The notes: generated by a model from the letters alone, not told the origin. Counted from the stretch's first letter, positions 1-7,946 are shown. The stretch: 18,573 nt of DNA from DATBLE01 sp050258035 (GCA_050258035.1 JBLMYA010000007.1:1-18573), one strand, 5' to 3'. Made by a program: numbers and translations.

Positions 1-29
1 CCCGCGGCTCGCAGCCGATTCTGGCCGCG

Positions 30-3002
30 ATGGCGCATCGAGCCGCCTCGCTCCGTGACGACGTGCCCGAGGAGTGGGTCGAGTGGGGATTTCGCCGCCT
101 GAAGCAGGCGTACGCAGGCGATGTCCTCTTCCTGCTGCGGGCGATCGAGCGACACGGCAAGCCGCCGTACATCGCCCGCGTGCTCGCCCGTGCCGACCAC
201 GACTGGACGGAAGGGTGGCTCAACTCGGTCGTCGGCGCTTTCGTCGAGCAGCGCATCGAGGCCGGCGAGCGGCCGACCGCGAGCGACTTCGAAGAAGCGG
301 TCAAGGAGCCGGATGAAGAGCTCGTGGCGCAGGTCGTCGCGTCCCTGGACGACGTGTTGCCGGAGGAGACGGTTCGCGAGTTCCACAGCTCGAGGGAACG
401 GCGCGCGCGGCTCACCTTCTTCCAGTCGTTCGCCCGGATCTGCGAGCGACACGCCGAATTCGCGCTGGCCACCGTCGGCGGGCGGCGTGCCCTCATCGAC
501 GAGCTGCGGGCGCTCGTGGGCGGACAGGACGCCCGGTCCGCGCTCGTGGTCGGCGAGCACGGCGTCGGCAAGTCGGCGGTGATCCGGGAGGCGCTGAGAG
601 AGCTTCAGGACGCCGGCGGGTTCGTCTTCGAGGCCAGCGCCGCCGACGTTCATGCGGGACGGTCGTACGTCGGCCAGCTCGAGGGGCACGTGCACGAGAT
701 CGTGGCTCAGCTCTCGGACGAGCGCGCCGTGTGGGTCATGCCGACGTTCGAAGACGCGCTCTGGGCCGGGCAGCACAGCCGCAGCGAGCGGGGACTGCTG
801 GACGCGCTGCGGCCCTTCGTCGAGACGGGCCAGCTCGTCATCGTGGGGGAGCTCGAGCCACGAGCGTACGAGCTGCTCGTGCAGCAGCGGCCCCGGGTGA
901 CCGACCTCTTCGCGACGCTCCGGCTCGAGCCGCTCACCTCCGAAGAGGCAATCGCGGTCGCACGGGACTGGCGGGAACACGCTGGCGTGGACATCGACGA
1001 CACGACGATCCGCGACGCCCAGGATCTGGCCGTGCAGTACCTCGCGGGCGCCGGAAGCCCCGCCGGGCTCCTACGGCTCCTGAAGGCGGCCGCCGCCTAT
1101 GCATCCGCCGCGGGCGAGCAGCCGATTCGCCTGCAGCAGATCCTCGAGACGCTCGCCGGGGCAACCGGCCTCCCGCTCCACGTCGTCGACCCGGAGGCTA
1201 CGCTCGATCTCGGCGAGGTCCGGCAGTTCTTCTCGACGCGCGTGCTCGGCCAGCCGGAGGCCGTCGACTGCCTCGTCGACCGGATCGCGCTGATCAAGGC
1301 GAAGCTCACCGATCCGACACGGCCGCTGGGGGTCTTCCTCTTCGTCGGCCCCACGGGAACGGGCAAGACGGAGCTCGCGAAGGTGCTGGCGGAATTCCTC
1401 TTCGGCTCGCCGGAGCGCCTCGTTCGACTCGACATGAGCGAGTTCCAGACCGAGGACAGCATGGAGCGCCTGCTCGCCGACTCGAGCTCGCAGGCTGAGG
1501 CGGCGACGCTCATCTCGTCGGTCCGCGCGAAGCCCTTCTCGGTGGTGCTCCTCGACGAGTTCGAGAAGGCACACCGCAACTTCTGGAACGTCTTCCTCCA
1601 GCTCTTCGACGACGGCCGGCTGACGGACCGTCAGGGCAGGACTGCCGACTTCCGGCAGTGCGTGGTGATCCTCACCTCGAACGCCGGCTCGGCGCTCGAT
1701 TCCGGAATGCCTCTGGGGTTCGGTCGCGAACGCGGGGCGCGATTCTCGTCGGGGGCCGTCGAGCGTGAGCTATCGCGCGTCTTCCGGCCCGAGCTGCTGA
1801 ACCGGATCGACCGAATCGTCGTCTTCCGGCCGTTCGAGCGCGACCAGATGCGGGCGCTGCTCGAACGCGAGCTCGAGCTCGTGCTCGAGCGGCGGGGCTT
1901 CCGAGACCGGCCGTGGGTCGTCGAGTGGGACGAGGCTGCCCTCGACCTTCTGCTGCGGAAGGGGTTCAGCGCCGAGCTCGGCGCCCGCCCGCTCAAGCGG
2001 GCCGTCGAGCAGCTCCTGCTTGCCCCGCTGGCGGCCGCGATCGTCTCGCGCAGCTTTCCCGAGGGGGACCAGTTCCTCTTCGTCACCGCCAGGGACGACC
2101 GGATCGAGGTGGAGTTCGTCGATCCCGATGCCGCCGAGGAAGAGCCGACTGCACGTCCCGCGTCGGCTGCGAGCCTCCGGCTGGATCGCCTCCTCCTCTC
2201 GCCCGGCAGTGGTCCGGCGGAGACGGGGTTCCTGCAGGCGGAGACGGCGCGTATCCGCGGCATCGTGGACGGCGAGGGCTGGCACGGCCGAAAGGAGCGC
2301 GATCTCGAAGCCATGAGGAGCAAGGCGTTCTGGGACTCGCCCGAAAGGTTCACGATCCTCGGCCGAATCGAGTACGTCGACCGGGTCGAGGCTCTCCTGC
2401 GGACGGCGGAAAAGCTTTCGGCCCGTCTCGCTCGCCCGAGGCGGGCGGCCGGGACGGCGCCCGACCTCGTCCAGCTGTTGGCACAGAGGCTGTTCCTCCT
2501 CGACCACGCGTGCACCGCCGCAGACGCGAGCGCACCGGCCGACGCGTTTCTCGAGATCCGATGGCCGACGGTCGACCGGACGGGAGGTGTCTTCGCGTTG
2601 CAGCTGCGCGACATGTACGAGGCGTGGGCGCAGCGACGGGGGATGCGCGTGCAGCGCCTGAAATCAGGGTCGAGCCACCTGCTCGCGGTCTCCGGCATCG
2701 CCGCCTACCCGATCCTCGCCACCGAGGCCGGACTGCATGTGTTCGAGACACCGCGGACCGAGCACTCCTTCGGACGGGTCGCGGTTCGCGTCGCCGTGGC
2801 GCCCAGCTCTCCGGCGCCGCCCGAGGCCGACCCTGCCGTGCTGGCACGAGACGCGCTGGACCGATTGCCGGCGTCGGCGACGGTCGTGCGTCGCTACCGC
2901 ACCGACCCGTCACCGCTCGTTCGAGACTCCGTCCACGACTGGCGAACAGGGCGCCTGGACCGTGTGCTGGCGGGCGAGTTCGACGTCATGGCCGCCGGCT
3001 GA
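30..3002 (+). CDS. ClpB/ClpA-like double AAA+ ATPase fused to a GGQ-less release-factor-like C-terminus
   Basis: A 990-residue protein. Residues 1–150 are a helical region I do not recognise. A first AAA+ module follows, with Walker A GEHGVGKS (175–182) but a degenerate Walker B (PTFEDAL, 238–244). The second module is complete: Walker A GPTGTGKT (440–447), Walker B VVLLDEFEKAH (505–515), sensor 1 ILTSNAG (547–553), arginine-finger region FRPELLNRID (585–594) and the GAR sensor 2 (651–653) of the ClpB small D2 domain. From about 735 it stops resembling Clp ATPases and instead matches class-I release factors: LEAMRSKAFWDS (759–770), AFLEIRW plus RDMYEAWAQRRG (839–871), GLHVFETPRTEHSFGR (901–916) and a C-tail VRRYRTDPSPLVRD (953–966). 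The GGQ domain is absent. The frame is open to the left edge and ATG 30 has no clear ribosome binding site, so the true start may lie outside the window. By family it is an ATP-driven unfoldase; ribosome targeting is inference. Confidence 0.8.
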   Translation: MAHRAASLRDDVPEEWVEWGFRRLKQAYAGDVLFLLRAIERHGKPPYIARVLARADHDWTEGWLNSVVGAFVEQRIEAGERPTASDFEEAVKEPDEELVAQVVASLDDVLPEETVREFHSSRERRARLTFFQSFARICERHAEFALATVGGRRALIDELRALVGGQDARSALVVGEHGVGKSAVIREALRELQDAGGFVFEASAADVHAGRSYVGQLEGHVHEIVAQLSDERAVWVMPTFEDALWAGQHSRSERGLLDALRPFVETGQLVIVGELEPRAYELLVQQRPRVTDLFATLRLEPLTSEEAIAVARDWREHAGVDIDDTTIRDAQDLAVQYLAGAGSPAGLLRLLKAAAAYASAAGEQPIRLQQILETLAGATGLPLHVVDPEATLDLGEVRQFFSTRVLGQPEAVDCLVDRIALIKAKLTDPTRPLGVFLFVGPTGTGKTELAKVLAEFLFGSPERLVRLDMSEFQTEDSMERLLADSSSQAEAATLISSVRAKPFSVVLLDEFEKAHRNFWNVFLQLFDDGRLTDRQGRTADFRQCVVILTSNAGSALDSGMPLGFGRERGARFSSGAVERELSRVFRPELLNRIDRIVVFRPFERDQMRALLERELELVLERRGFRDRPWVVEWDEAALDLLLRKGFSAELGARPLKRAVEQLLLAPLAAAIVSRSFPEGDQFLFVTARDDRIEVEFVDPDAAEEEPTARPASAASLRLDRLLLSPGSGPAETGFLQAETARIRGIVDGEGWHGRKERDLEAMRSKAFWDSPERFTILGRIEYVDRVEALLRTAEKLSARLARPRRAAGTAPDLVQLLAQRLFLLDHACTAADASAPADAFLEIRWPTVDRTGGVFALQLRDMYEAWAQRRGMRVQRLKSGSSHLLAVSGIAAYPILATEAGLHVFETPRTEHSFGRVAVRVAVAPSSPAPPEADPAVLARDALDRLPASATVVRRYRTDPSPLVRDSVHDWRTGRLDRVLAGEFDVMAAG

Positions 3003-3038
3003 AGCCGGCCGGCAGACGAGACTCGCTCGGCGTCAGAC

Positions 3039-3476
3039 CTACGAGGCGAGCTTCGCGTCCAGCGTGATCTCGGGGACGCCCGTGAGCGCCTTCGAGACCG
3101 GGCAGTTGGCCTTCGCGCCCTCGGCTGCCTCCTGGAACGCGGCCTGGTCGAGACCGGGGACGTGGCCCTCGACCGTCAGCGCGATCTTCGTAATCCCCTC
3201 GCCGGGCTGGAAGCTGACCGTCGCCGACGTGTGCAGCTCGTCCGGCGGCGTGCCCGCGTTGGCGAGGCCGAACGAGAGCGCCATCGAGAAGCAGGTGGCG
3301 TGCGCGGCGGCGATCAGCTCCTCCGGGCTCGTGCGCCCGCTCTCTTCTGGCTCCGAGCGCGACGCCCAGGTGACCTCGAGGCCGCCGAACACGCCGCTCC
3401 CGGTCGAGTCGATCCGCCCCGAGCCCTCTATCAGCCCCCCGTTCCACGTCACCTCTGCGTGCCGGTCCACCGCCAT
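3039..3476 (-). CDS. OsmC/Ohr-family peroxiredoxin-like protein
   Basis: A 145-residue protein, the usual length for OsmC (about 140). It has the two family cysteines, in HATCFSMALS (C62) and KANCPVSKAL (C125), and the conserved TSPEELIAAAHA helix (49–60) before the first. Family members are cytoplasmic thiol peroxidases that reduce organic hydroperoxides, with the two cysteines forming a disulfide during turnover. The SPEELI and NCPVSKAL motifs favour the OsmC subgroup over Ohr. The ATG at 3476 is supported by an AAGGGGG ribosome binding site just upstream. The gene stands alone: it converges on the AAA+ gene, with 36 bases between the stops, and lies 287 bases beyond the end of the DUF1385 gene. 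Confidence 0.9.
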   Translation of the reverse strand: MAVDRHAEVTWNGGLIEGSGRIDSTGSGVFGGLEVTWASRSEPEESGRTSPEELIAAAHATCFSMALSFGLANAGTPPDELHTSATVSFQPGEGITKIALTVEGHVPGLDQAAFQEAAEGAKANCPVSKALTGVPEITLDAKLAS

Positions 3477-3513
3477 GCTCGCCCCCTTGCGTCGTCGGTT
3501 CCGTTACCTGCGA

Positions 3514-3519
3514 AGCCTA
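3514..3519 (-). promoter_or_regulatory. Possible -10 element for the OsmC gene
   Basis: On the minus strand this reads TAGGCT, fitting the actinobacterial TANNNT -10 pattern. It lies 37 bases before the ATG, leaving room for a short leader that carries the AAGGGGG ribosome binding site. No convincing -35 is seen. The 12-bp inverted repeat starting at 3527 lies directly upstream and could overlap polymerase binding. Confidence 0.3.
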
Positions 3520-3526
3520 TGTGAGG

Positions 3527-3564
3527 GGAGCGGCCGGGATGCGGGATTTCCACCCGGCCGCTCC
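3527..3564. repeat. 12-bp perfect inverted repeat upstream of the OsmC gene
   Basis: GGAGCGGCCGGG (3527–3538) pairs perfectly with CCCGGCCGCTCC (3553–3564) across a 14-base loop. It lies about 50 bases upstream of the OsmC start and 200 bases past the DUF1385 stop. No T-run follows on either strand, so it is not a standard intrinsic terminator. It could be an operator, an RNA element or a factor-assisted termination hairpin. Confidence 0.5.
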
Positions 3565-3578
3565 GCGATCGCGCCGAT

Positions 3579-3597
3579 GCCGCCCGGCGCGGGCGGC
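3579..3597. repeat. 8-bp GC-rich hairpin
   Basis: GCCGCCCG (3579–3586) pairs with CGGGCGGC (3590–3597) around a 3-base loop, 14 bases beyond the larger hairpin. No T-run follows. The 3477–3763 interval that contains both hairpins holds no gene I can support. Confidence 0.35.
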
Positions 3598-3763
3598 GCC
3601 GCCTCTGACGGAAGAGACCATTTCGACCTGGTGGCCGACAACCTGCCGAACGGGCCGTGAACATCGCGTACGCGACCGTCCACCCGACCGCGATCATCGC
3701 CCGGATCGTCTCGCGCAGGTCGTCCCGGCCGTGCTCCTCCGCCGGCCGGGCAGGGCCCGACCC

Positions 3764-4699
3764 TCAGGCCATGACCTCGACGCGTTCGGCTTCCGGGGCG
3801 GCCTCGCGCTCGCGCTCGAGCACCTGCTCGAGCGCCCGGATCGACACCTCGAGCTGGTCGAGGGTCGGTTGTCGCGTCGTCAGCCGCTGGAGCCACAGGC
3901 CCGGGGCGAGCGCCGCCCGCACGGCTGCGTTGTCCGCGTGCTTGCCGGCGAAGCGGATCAGCTCGTAGGCCAGTCCCGCGATCACGGGAAGCAGCAGGAT
4001 CCGCGTGCCGATCAGCCAGTACCAGGAGGGATGCCCGAAGAAGGCGAAGACGAAGATCGCGATCACCATCACCCAGAGCAGGAAGGCGGTGCCGCAGCGG
4101 ACGTGGATGAGGCTGTGGCGCTGGACGTTCTCCGGCGTGAGCTCGTCGCCTGCCTCGTAGCAGTTGATCGCCTTGTGCTCGGCGGCGTGGTACTGGAACA
4201 CGCGTCGCAGGTCGGGGAGCAGAGAGATCAGCGCCAGGTAGCCGACGAAGAGCGCGACTCTGATCGCTCCCTCGACGACCACGAACCCGGACGTGCCGTG
4301 CACCGGCAGCCAGTTGGTGATCAGCGCCGGCGTCACCTTGAAGAGCATCACCGCGAACCCGATCGCGATCGCGAACGCGAAGATCAGCTGGCCGCGTGAG
4401 AGCTCGGTGGAGACCTCCTCTTCCTCTTCGGCGCCGTCGGCGCCCGCCTTCTCACCTGCTGCGGCGTAGTTGGCCGAGATCGCGAGCGCGCGGAAGCCGA
4501 TCGCCAGCGACTCGCCGAGCGCGATGATCCCGCGGATCACGGGGAGGCGCCAGATGCGCCGCTTCGCCATGGGCGAGGCGATCTCGTTGACCACCTGGGC
4601 GATCTTCCCGTCCGGTTTGCGGACCGCGACCGCCCAGCTCGACGGCGAGCGCATCATCACGCCCTCGAGGACGGCCTGGCCGCCGATCGCCGCGCTCAT
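3764..4699 (-). CDS. DUF1385 (YqhQ-like) membrane protein
   Basis: A 311-residue DUF1385 protein. The hallmark N-terminal motif GGQAVLEGVMMR is at residues 6–17. Other family signatures are YHAAEHKAINCYE, RHSLIHVRCGTAFLL and the C-terminal LTTRQPTLDQLEVSIRAL. There are hydrophobic membrane stretches around IFAFAIAIGFAVMLF, VALFVGYLALISLL, FLLWVMVIAIFVFAFF and ILLLPVIAGLAYELI. An acidic, low-complexity insert (GADGAEEEEEVS) precedes the first. The family is sometimes annotated as a predicted metal-dependent enzyme because of its conserved His and Glu residues, but its function is not established. The gene starts 6 bases after the L31 stop, so the two are very probably co-transcribed. Confidence 0.9.
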   Translation of the reverse strand: MSAAIGGQAVLEGVMMRSPSSWAVAVRKPDGKIAQVVNEIASPMAKRRIWRLPVIRGIIALGESLAIGFRALAISANYAAAGEKAGADGAEEEEEVSTELSRGQLIFAFAIAIGFAVMLFKVTPALITNWLPVHGTSGFVVVEGAIRVALFVGYLALISLLPDLRRVFQYHAAEHKAINCYEAGDELTPENVQRHSLIHVRCGTAFLLWVMVIAIFVFAFFGHPSWYWLIGTRILLLPVIAGLAYELIRFAGKHADNAAVRAALAPGLWLQRLTTRQPTLDQLEVSIRALEQVLEREREAAPEAERVEVMA

Positions 4700-4705
4700 G
4701 CCGCT

Positions 4706-4927
4706 CTAGCTTCGCTTCGAGGCGGCAGCGGCCTTCTCCAGCTTCCGCTGGAACCGCTCGACGCGGCCGCCGGTGTCGACAAGCTTCTGCTTGCCGGTGT
4801 AGAACGGATGGCAGGCCGAACAGATCTCGACGTGCAGCTCGGACTTCGTCGAGCGCGTCTGGAACTCGTTCCCGCACGCGCAGCGCACGGTTGCGAGGAC
4901 GTAATCGGGGTGAATGCCGGCCTTCAT
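4706..4927 (-). CDS. rpmE: 50S ribosomal protein L31
   Basis: A 73-residue L31 of the zinc-binding (C+) type. The four ligands are C16 and C18 (RCACGNEF) and C36 and C39 (ICSACHPFYTGKQK), and the GGRVERFQRK signature follows. L31 is a large-subunit protein that bridges the two ribosomal subunits. The ATG at 4927 overlaps the TGA of the upstream dehydratase gene (ATGA), so translation is probably coupled. The frame continues upstream of this ATG, but the added residues are arginine-rich shadow sequence of the dehydratase gene. The DUF1385 gene follows 6 bases downstream. Confidence 0.97.
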   Translation of the reverse strand: MKAGIHPDYVLATVRCACGNEFQTRSTKSELHVEICSACHPFYTGKQKLVDTGGRVERFQRKLEKAAAASKRS

Positions 4928-5874
4928 CGCGGAGCCAGGATAGCAGAGGCGGTTTCGGCCGCCGTGTTGCCCCCGGAGACGACGGCGACCACCCGCTCGC
5001 CCGGCTCGAGCTGGACTTTTCCGGAAAGAAGCGCCGCTGTCGACGCGGCCCCCGCGGGCTCGCAGGCGAGCTTCGCGCGCCCGTAGAGGAAGCGGAAAGC
5101 GTGCTCGATCTCCTCGTCGGACACGAGCACGACCCGGTCGACCTTTGCGGCGCAGGCGGCCAGTGCCCCCGTGCCGGTGAACGGGGTGGCGAGCCCGTCC
5201 GCGATGGTCTTCGGCTGGATCCGGACCGGCTCCCCCGCCTCGAGCGCGGCGGTCATCGACGCCGCTCCCTCCGGCTCGACGCCGACGACCCGGCAGTCGA
5301 CGGTGCACGCGATGCCGGCGATCAGGCCACCGCCGCCGATCGGGACGACGACCACGTCGACACCGGGAACCTCCTCTTCGATCTCGAGCCCGATCGTCCC
5401 GTGCCCCGCCTGCAGCACCGGGTCGTCGAACGGGTGCACGAAGGTGCTGCCCGTCTCCTCGACGTAGGCAACGATGCGGTCGTACGCTTCGGCCGCTCCG
5501 GCGGAGTCCAGATCGACGTCGGCACCGTAGCCACGCGCGGCCGCGACCTTGCCCGGATTCGCCGTCCGCCACATGAAGACCCGACAGGGGACCCCTTCGA
5601 GAGCGGCGGCGAAGGCCACCGCCTGGGCGGCGTTGCCCGCCGACCACGTGCAGATGCCGGCCGCCTTCTCGGCCGGCCCGAGCGACGCGAGCTTGTTCAG
5701 CACGCCCCGGGGCTTGAACGAGCCGGTGCGCTGGAAGAGCTCGGCCTTGAGGTGGACGCGGGCGCCGGTCAGCTCCGAGAGCGTCCGCGAGCCGAAGGTC
5801 GGCGTACGGTGGAGGCGGTCGCCGATCGTCGCGCGCGCGCGGAGGACGTCGTCGCGGGTCGGCACAGGCGCCAT
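4924..5874 (-). CDS. Threonine/serine dehydratase (short form, no ACT domain)
   Basis: A 316-residue fold-type II PLP enzyme. The Schiff-base lysine is K54 in RTGSFKPRG, the phosphate-binding glycine loop is PIGGGGLIAG, and SGGN near the C-terminus contacts the pyridine ring. It would deaminate L-threonine or L-serine to 2-oxobutyrate or pyruvate. It lacks the C-terminal regulatory ACT domain of biosynthetic IlvA, which suggests a catabolic or unregulated enzyme. In the cofactor motif it reads SAGNAAQAVA, with Ala where many relatives have His (SAGNHAQ or SSGNHAQ), so substrate preference is uncertain and other beta-eliminating ammonia-lyases are possible. It starts 22 bases after the sensor kinase stop and overlaps rpmE by 4 bases. 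Confidence 0.87.
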   Translation of the reverse strand: MAPVPTRDDVLRARATIGDRLHRTPTFGSRTLSELTGARVHLKAELFQRTGSFKPRGVLNKLASLGPAEKAAGICTWSAGNAAQAVAFAAALEGVPCRVFMWRTANPGKVAAARGYGADVDLDSAGAAEAYDRIVAYVEETGSTFVHPFDDPVLQAGHGTIGLEIEEEVPGVDVVVVPIGGGGLIAGIACTVDCRVVGVEPEGAASMTAALEAGEPVRIQPKTIADGLATPFTGTGALAACAAKVDRVVLVSDEEIEHAFRFLYGRAKLACEPAGAASTAALLSGKVQLEPGERVVAVVSGGNTAAETASAILAPR

Positions 5875-5896
5875 CGGCCGAGTCTTTCAGGTCGGG

Positions 5897-7237
5897 TCAG
5901 ACCACCGCCGGCGCCTGCGCGCGGGACGGCCCGGCCAGACGGACGGTGAAGACGGTCAGACGGCCCGGCACGCTCGTCACCTCGACCGACCCGCCCATCG
6001 CCTGGGTCAGCTCCTTGACGATGGCCAGCCCGAGCCCCGTGCCCACCGGCCGCTCGCGCCCGTACCGGGAGTGGAGGTAGAAGCGTTCGAAGGCGTGCTC
6101 ACGGTCGTCGTCGCCGAGACCCGGGCCCGTGTCCTCGACCCGCACGACGCCGGGGCCGACGACGACCCGGACCTCGCCCCCGGCTGGGGTCAGCCGCAGG
6201 GCGTTCTCGACCAGGTTCGAGACGACCTGGAGCACGCGGTCGGCGTCGGCCAGCGCAGGTGCGGCGCCTTCCGAGACGACGCTCAGCGAGACGCCGAACG
6301 CCCCCGCCTGCGGCTGGTAGCGGCGAACGGCGTCGGCGGCGACCTCCCCCAGCTCGATCTCGGTCGGGTGGACGGCGAAGTCAGTGCGGTTCATCCGCGC
6401 GAGGTCGAGCAGGTCGCCGACCAGCCGACCGAGGCGCTCCGCCTCGGCGACGATCGTCTCGGCCGCGTCGTCCGCGCTCACGGCGCCCTCTCGCAGCGCT
6501 TCGGCGTAGCCCGCGATGGCGGTGAGGGGCGTCTTCAGCTCGTGACTGACGGAGAGGAGGAAGGAGCGCTCCGCCTCGCGCGCGCGCGCAAGCTGCTCGG
6601 CCAGGTCGTTGAAGGCAACTGCGAGCGTCTCCAGCTCGGTCCCGCCCTCAACCGGCACCGGCTCGGGACGGCGTCCCGCCGCCAGGCTGCGGCTCGCCGC
6701 CGCCACCCGCGCGACGGGCCGGACGATCCGGCGGGCGAGGAAGAACGCGGCGGCCGCGGCGAGCACGCCTCCGACGAGCGCCGCGATCACGATCGCCTCG
6801 ACGATCGGTGTCCAGCGCGTATTGGTCAGGCTCTTCGGCCGGAGCAGGATGAACGCACGCGAGCCGACGGGCTCGGCGGCGTAGTAGTAGGCGCGTCCGT
6901 CCACGGTGACGCTGCCCGTGACCGGCCGGCCGAGGGCGAGATCGCGCTGCGCCGTCGACGAGAGCACGCCCGGGTCGAGCAGGTAACGCTCGTGCTGGCG
7001 CTCCAGGTAGGGCCGGAGCTCCGGCAGGTGCGTGAGCGGCGAGAGCGCGTTCCGCTCCTCGCCGACGATGAGGGCCGCCTGGTGGCCGAGGTCCTTGAGG
7101 GTCGCGTCCTCCACGGCGCGCCGGGTGAGGACCAGTCCGAGCCCGAGGGTGACGGCGACGGAGAGCGCAACGATCACAGCGATCGCCGCGAACAGCCGGG
7201 CCCGTAGGCTACGCAGCAGCCGGGGACGGGGGCTCAC
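5897..7237 (-). CDS. Two-component sensor histidine kinase (HAMP type)
   Basis: A 446-residue membrane sensor kinase. Transmembrane segment 1 is at about 14–37 and segment 2 at about 146–168, enclosing a ~105-residue extracytoplasmic sensor region. A HAMP domain (169–222) follows. The phospho-acceptor is H232 in SVSHELKTPLTA. The ATPase domain has the N box NLVENALRLTP (341–351), G1 VEDTGPGLG (367–375) and G2 GTGLGLAIVKEL (399–410). The start is the GTG at 7237, whose last bases overlap the regulator's TGA (GTGA). The frame is open further upstream, but that sequence is antisense-type shadow of the regulator gene. It would sense an envelope signal and phosphorylate the adjacent OmpR-type regulator. 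The ligand is unknown. Confidence 0.94.
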   Translation of the reverse strand: MSPRPRLLRSLRARLFAAIAVIVALSVAVTLGLGLVLTRRAVEDATLKDLGHQAALIVGEERNALSPLTHLPELRPYLERQHERYLLDPGVLSSTAQRDLALGRPVTGSVTVDGRAYYYAAEPVGSRAFILLRPKSLTNTRWTPIVEAIVIAALVGGVLAAAAAFFLARRIVRPVARVAAASRSLAAGRRPEPVPVEGGTELETLAVAFNDLAEQLARAREAERSFLLSVSHELKTPLTAIAGYAEALREGAVSADDAAETIVAEAERLGRLVGDLLDLARMNRTDFAVHPTEIELGEVAADAVRRYQPQAGAFGVSLSVVSEGAAPALADADRVLQVVSNLVENALRLTPAGGEVRVVVGPGVVRVEDTGPGLGDDDREHAFERFYLHSRYGRERPVGTGLGLAIVKELTQAMGGSVEVTSVPGRLTVFTVRLAGPSRAQAPAVV

Positions 7238-7941
7238 GCGGGAAGCCGGCTGTTTCCCCCGTGCACGAGCTTGTACCCGGCGCCGCGCACGGTGCGGATC
7301 GCCTCCACCGGGCCGAGCTTGCGCCGCAGCTGCGCGACGTGCATGTCGACCGTCCGCGTCCCGCCGGGGTACGCCATGCCCCAGACGATGTCGAGCAGCC
7401 GCTCGCGGGAGAGGACGATGCCCTGGTGCTCGAGGAAGCAGGTGAGGAGGTCGAACTCCTTCGCGGTCAGCTGCACCGGCTCGCCGTCCACGGTCACATC
7501 CCGGGCATCCCGCCGGAGCACGATCTCGCCCGCGGTCAGCACCGCGTCCCGGGAGGAGGGCTCCGCCCGCCGGAGGATCGCCTTGACCCGTGCGGAGAGC
7601 TCGCGCGGCGAGAACGGCTTCGAGACGTAGTCGTCTGCGCCCAGCTCGAAGCCGACGACCCGGTCGGGCTCCTCGTCCCGGGCGGTGAGCATCACGATCG
7701 GGACGTTCGACTGCGCCCGCATCAGGCGGCAGACCTCGAACCCGTCGATACCGGGCAGGCCGACGTCGAGCACGACCAGCCGAACCGGATGGCGCCGCAG
7801 TTCGGCGACGGCCTCCTCGCCGGTGCGAAGCCACAGCACGCGCCAGCCGCCCTGCTGCTCCAGGTACTGCTTGACGAGGCGGCCGATCGCGTCGTCGTCC
7901 TCGACGAGCAGGAGCACGCTGCCGGTCGCCTTGCCTCCCAC
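7234..7941 (-). CDS. OmpR/PhoB-family response regulator
   Basis: A 235-residue regulator. The receiver domain (residues 8–123) has the acidic pocket VEDDD (13–17), phospho-acceptor D59 in VVLDVGLPG, T86 in MLTA and K108 in VSKPF. The winged-helix DNA-binding domain (about 133–228) has LTAKEFDLL, RTVDMHVAQLRRKL and IRTVRGAGYKL. Partners of this type bind as dimers to direct repeats spaced 11 bp apart, and such repeats lie upstream of this operon and of the 8451–9170 gene. The start is a GTG 5 bases after the stop of the upstream exported-protein gene. The stop overlaps the kinase GTG. Confidence 0.95.
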   Translation of the reverse strand: MGGKATGSVLLLVEDDDAIGRLVKQYLEQQGGWRVLWLRTGEEAVAELRRHPVRLVVLDVGLPGIDGFEVCRLMRAQSNVPIVMLTARDEEPDRVVGFELGADDYVSKPFSPRELSARVKAILRRAEPSSRDAVLTAGEIVLRRDARDVTVDGEPVQLTAKEFDLLTCFLEHQGIVLSRERLLDIVWGMAYPGGTRTVDMHVAQLRRKLGPVEAIRTVRGAGYKLVHGGNSRLPA

Positions 7942-7946
7942 GGCAG

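Noticed and set aside
2230..3002. Calling the AAA+ C-terminus an active peptide chain release factor.
   Set aside because: No GGQ motif or room for the GGQ domain exists, so peptidyl-tRNA hydrolysis by the standard mechanism is not supported.
2994..3009. 6-bp inverted repeat GCCGGC around the AAA+ stop codon.
   Set aside because: Too short to call a terminator in this base composition, and no T-run follows.
2737..3660. Long open plus-strand frame spanning the end of the AAA+ gene and the OsmC gene.
   Set aside because: Its translation is serine/arginine-rich shadow sequence lying over two well-supported genes; GC-rich DNA gives many such frames.
3449..3697. An 82-codon minus-strand frame after the DUF1385 stop, beginning MIAVGWTVAYAMF.
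   Set aside because: It has no good ribosome binding site, turns into arginine-rich low-complexity sequence, and runs through both hairpins and into the OsmC gene start.
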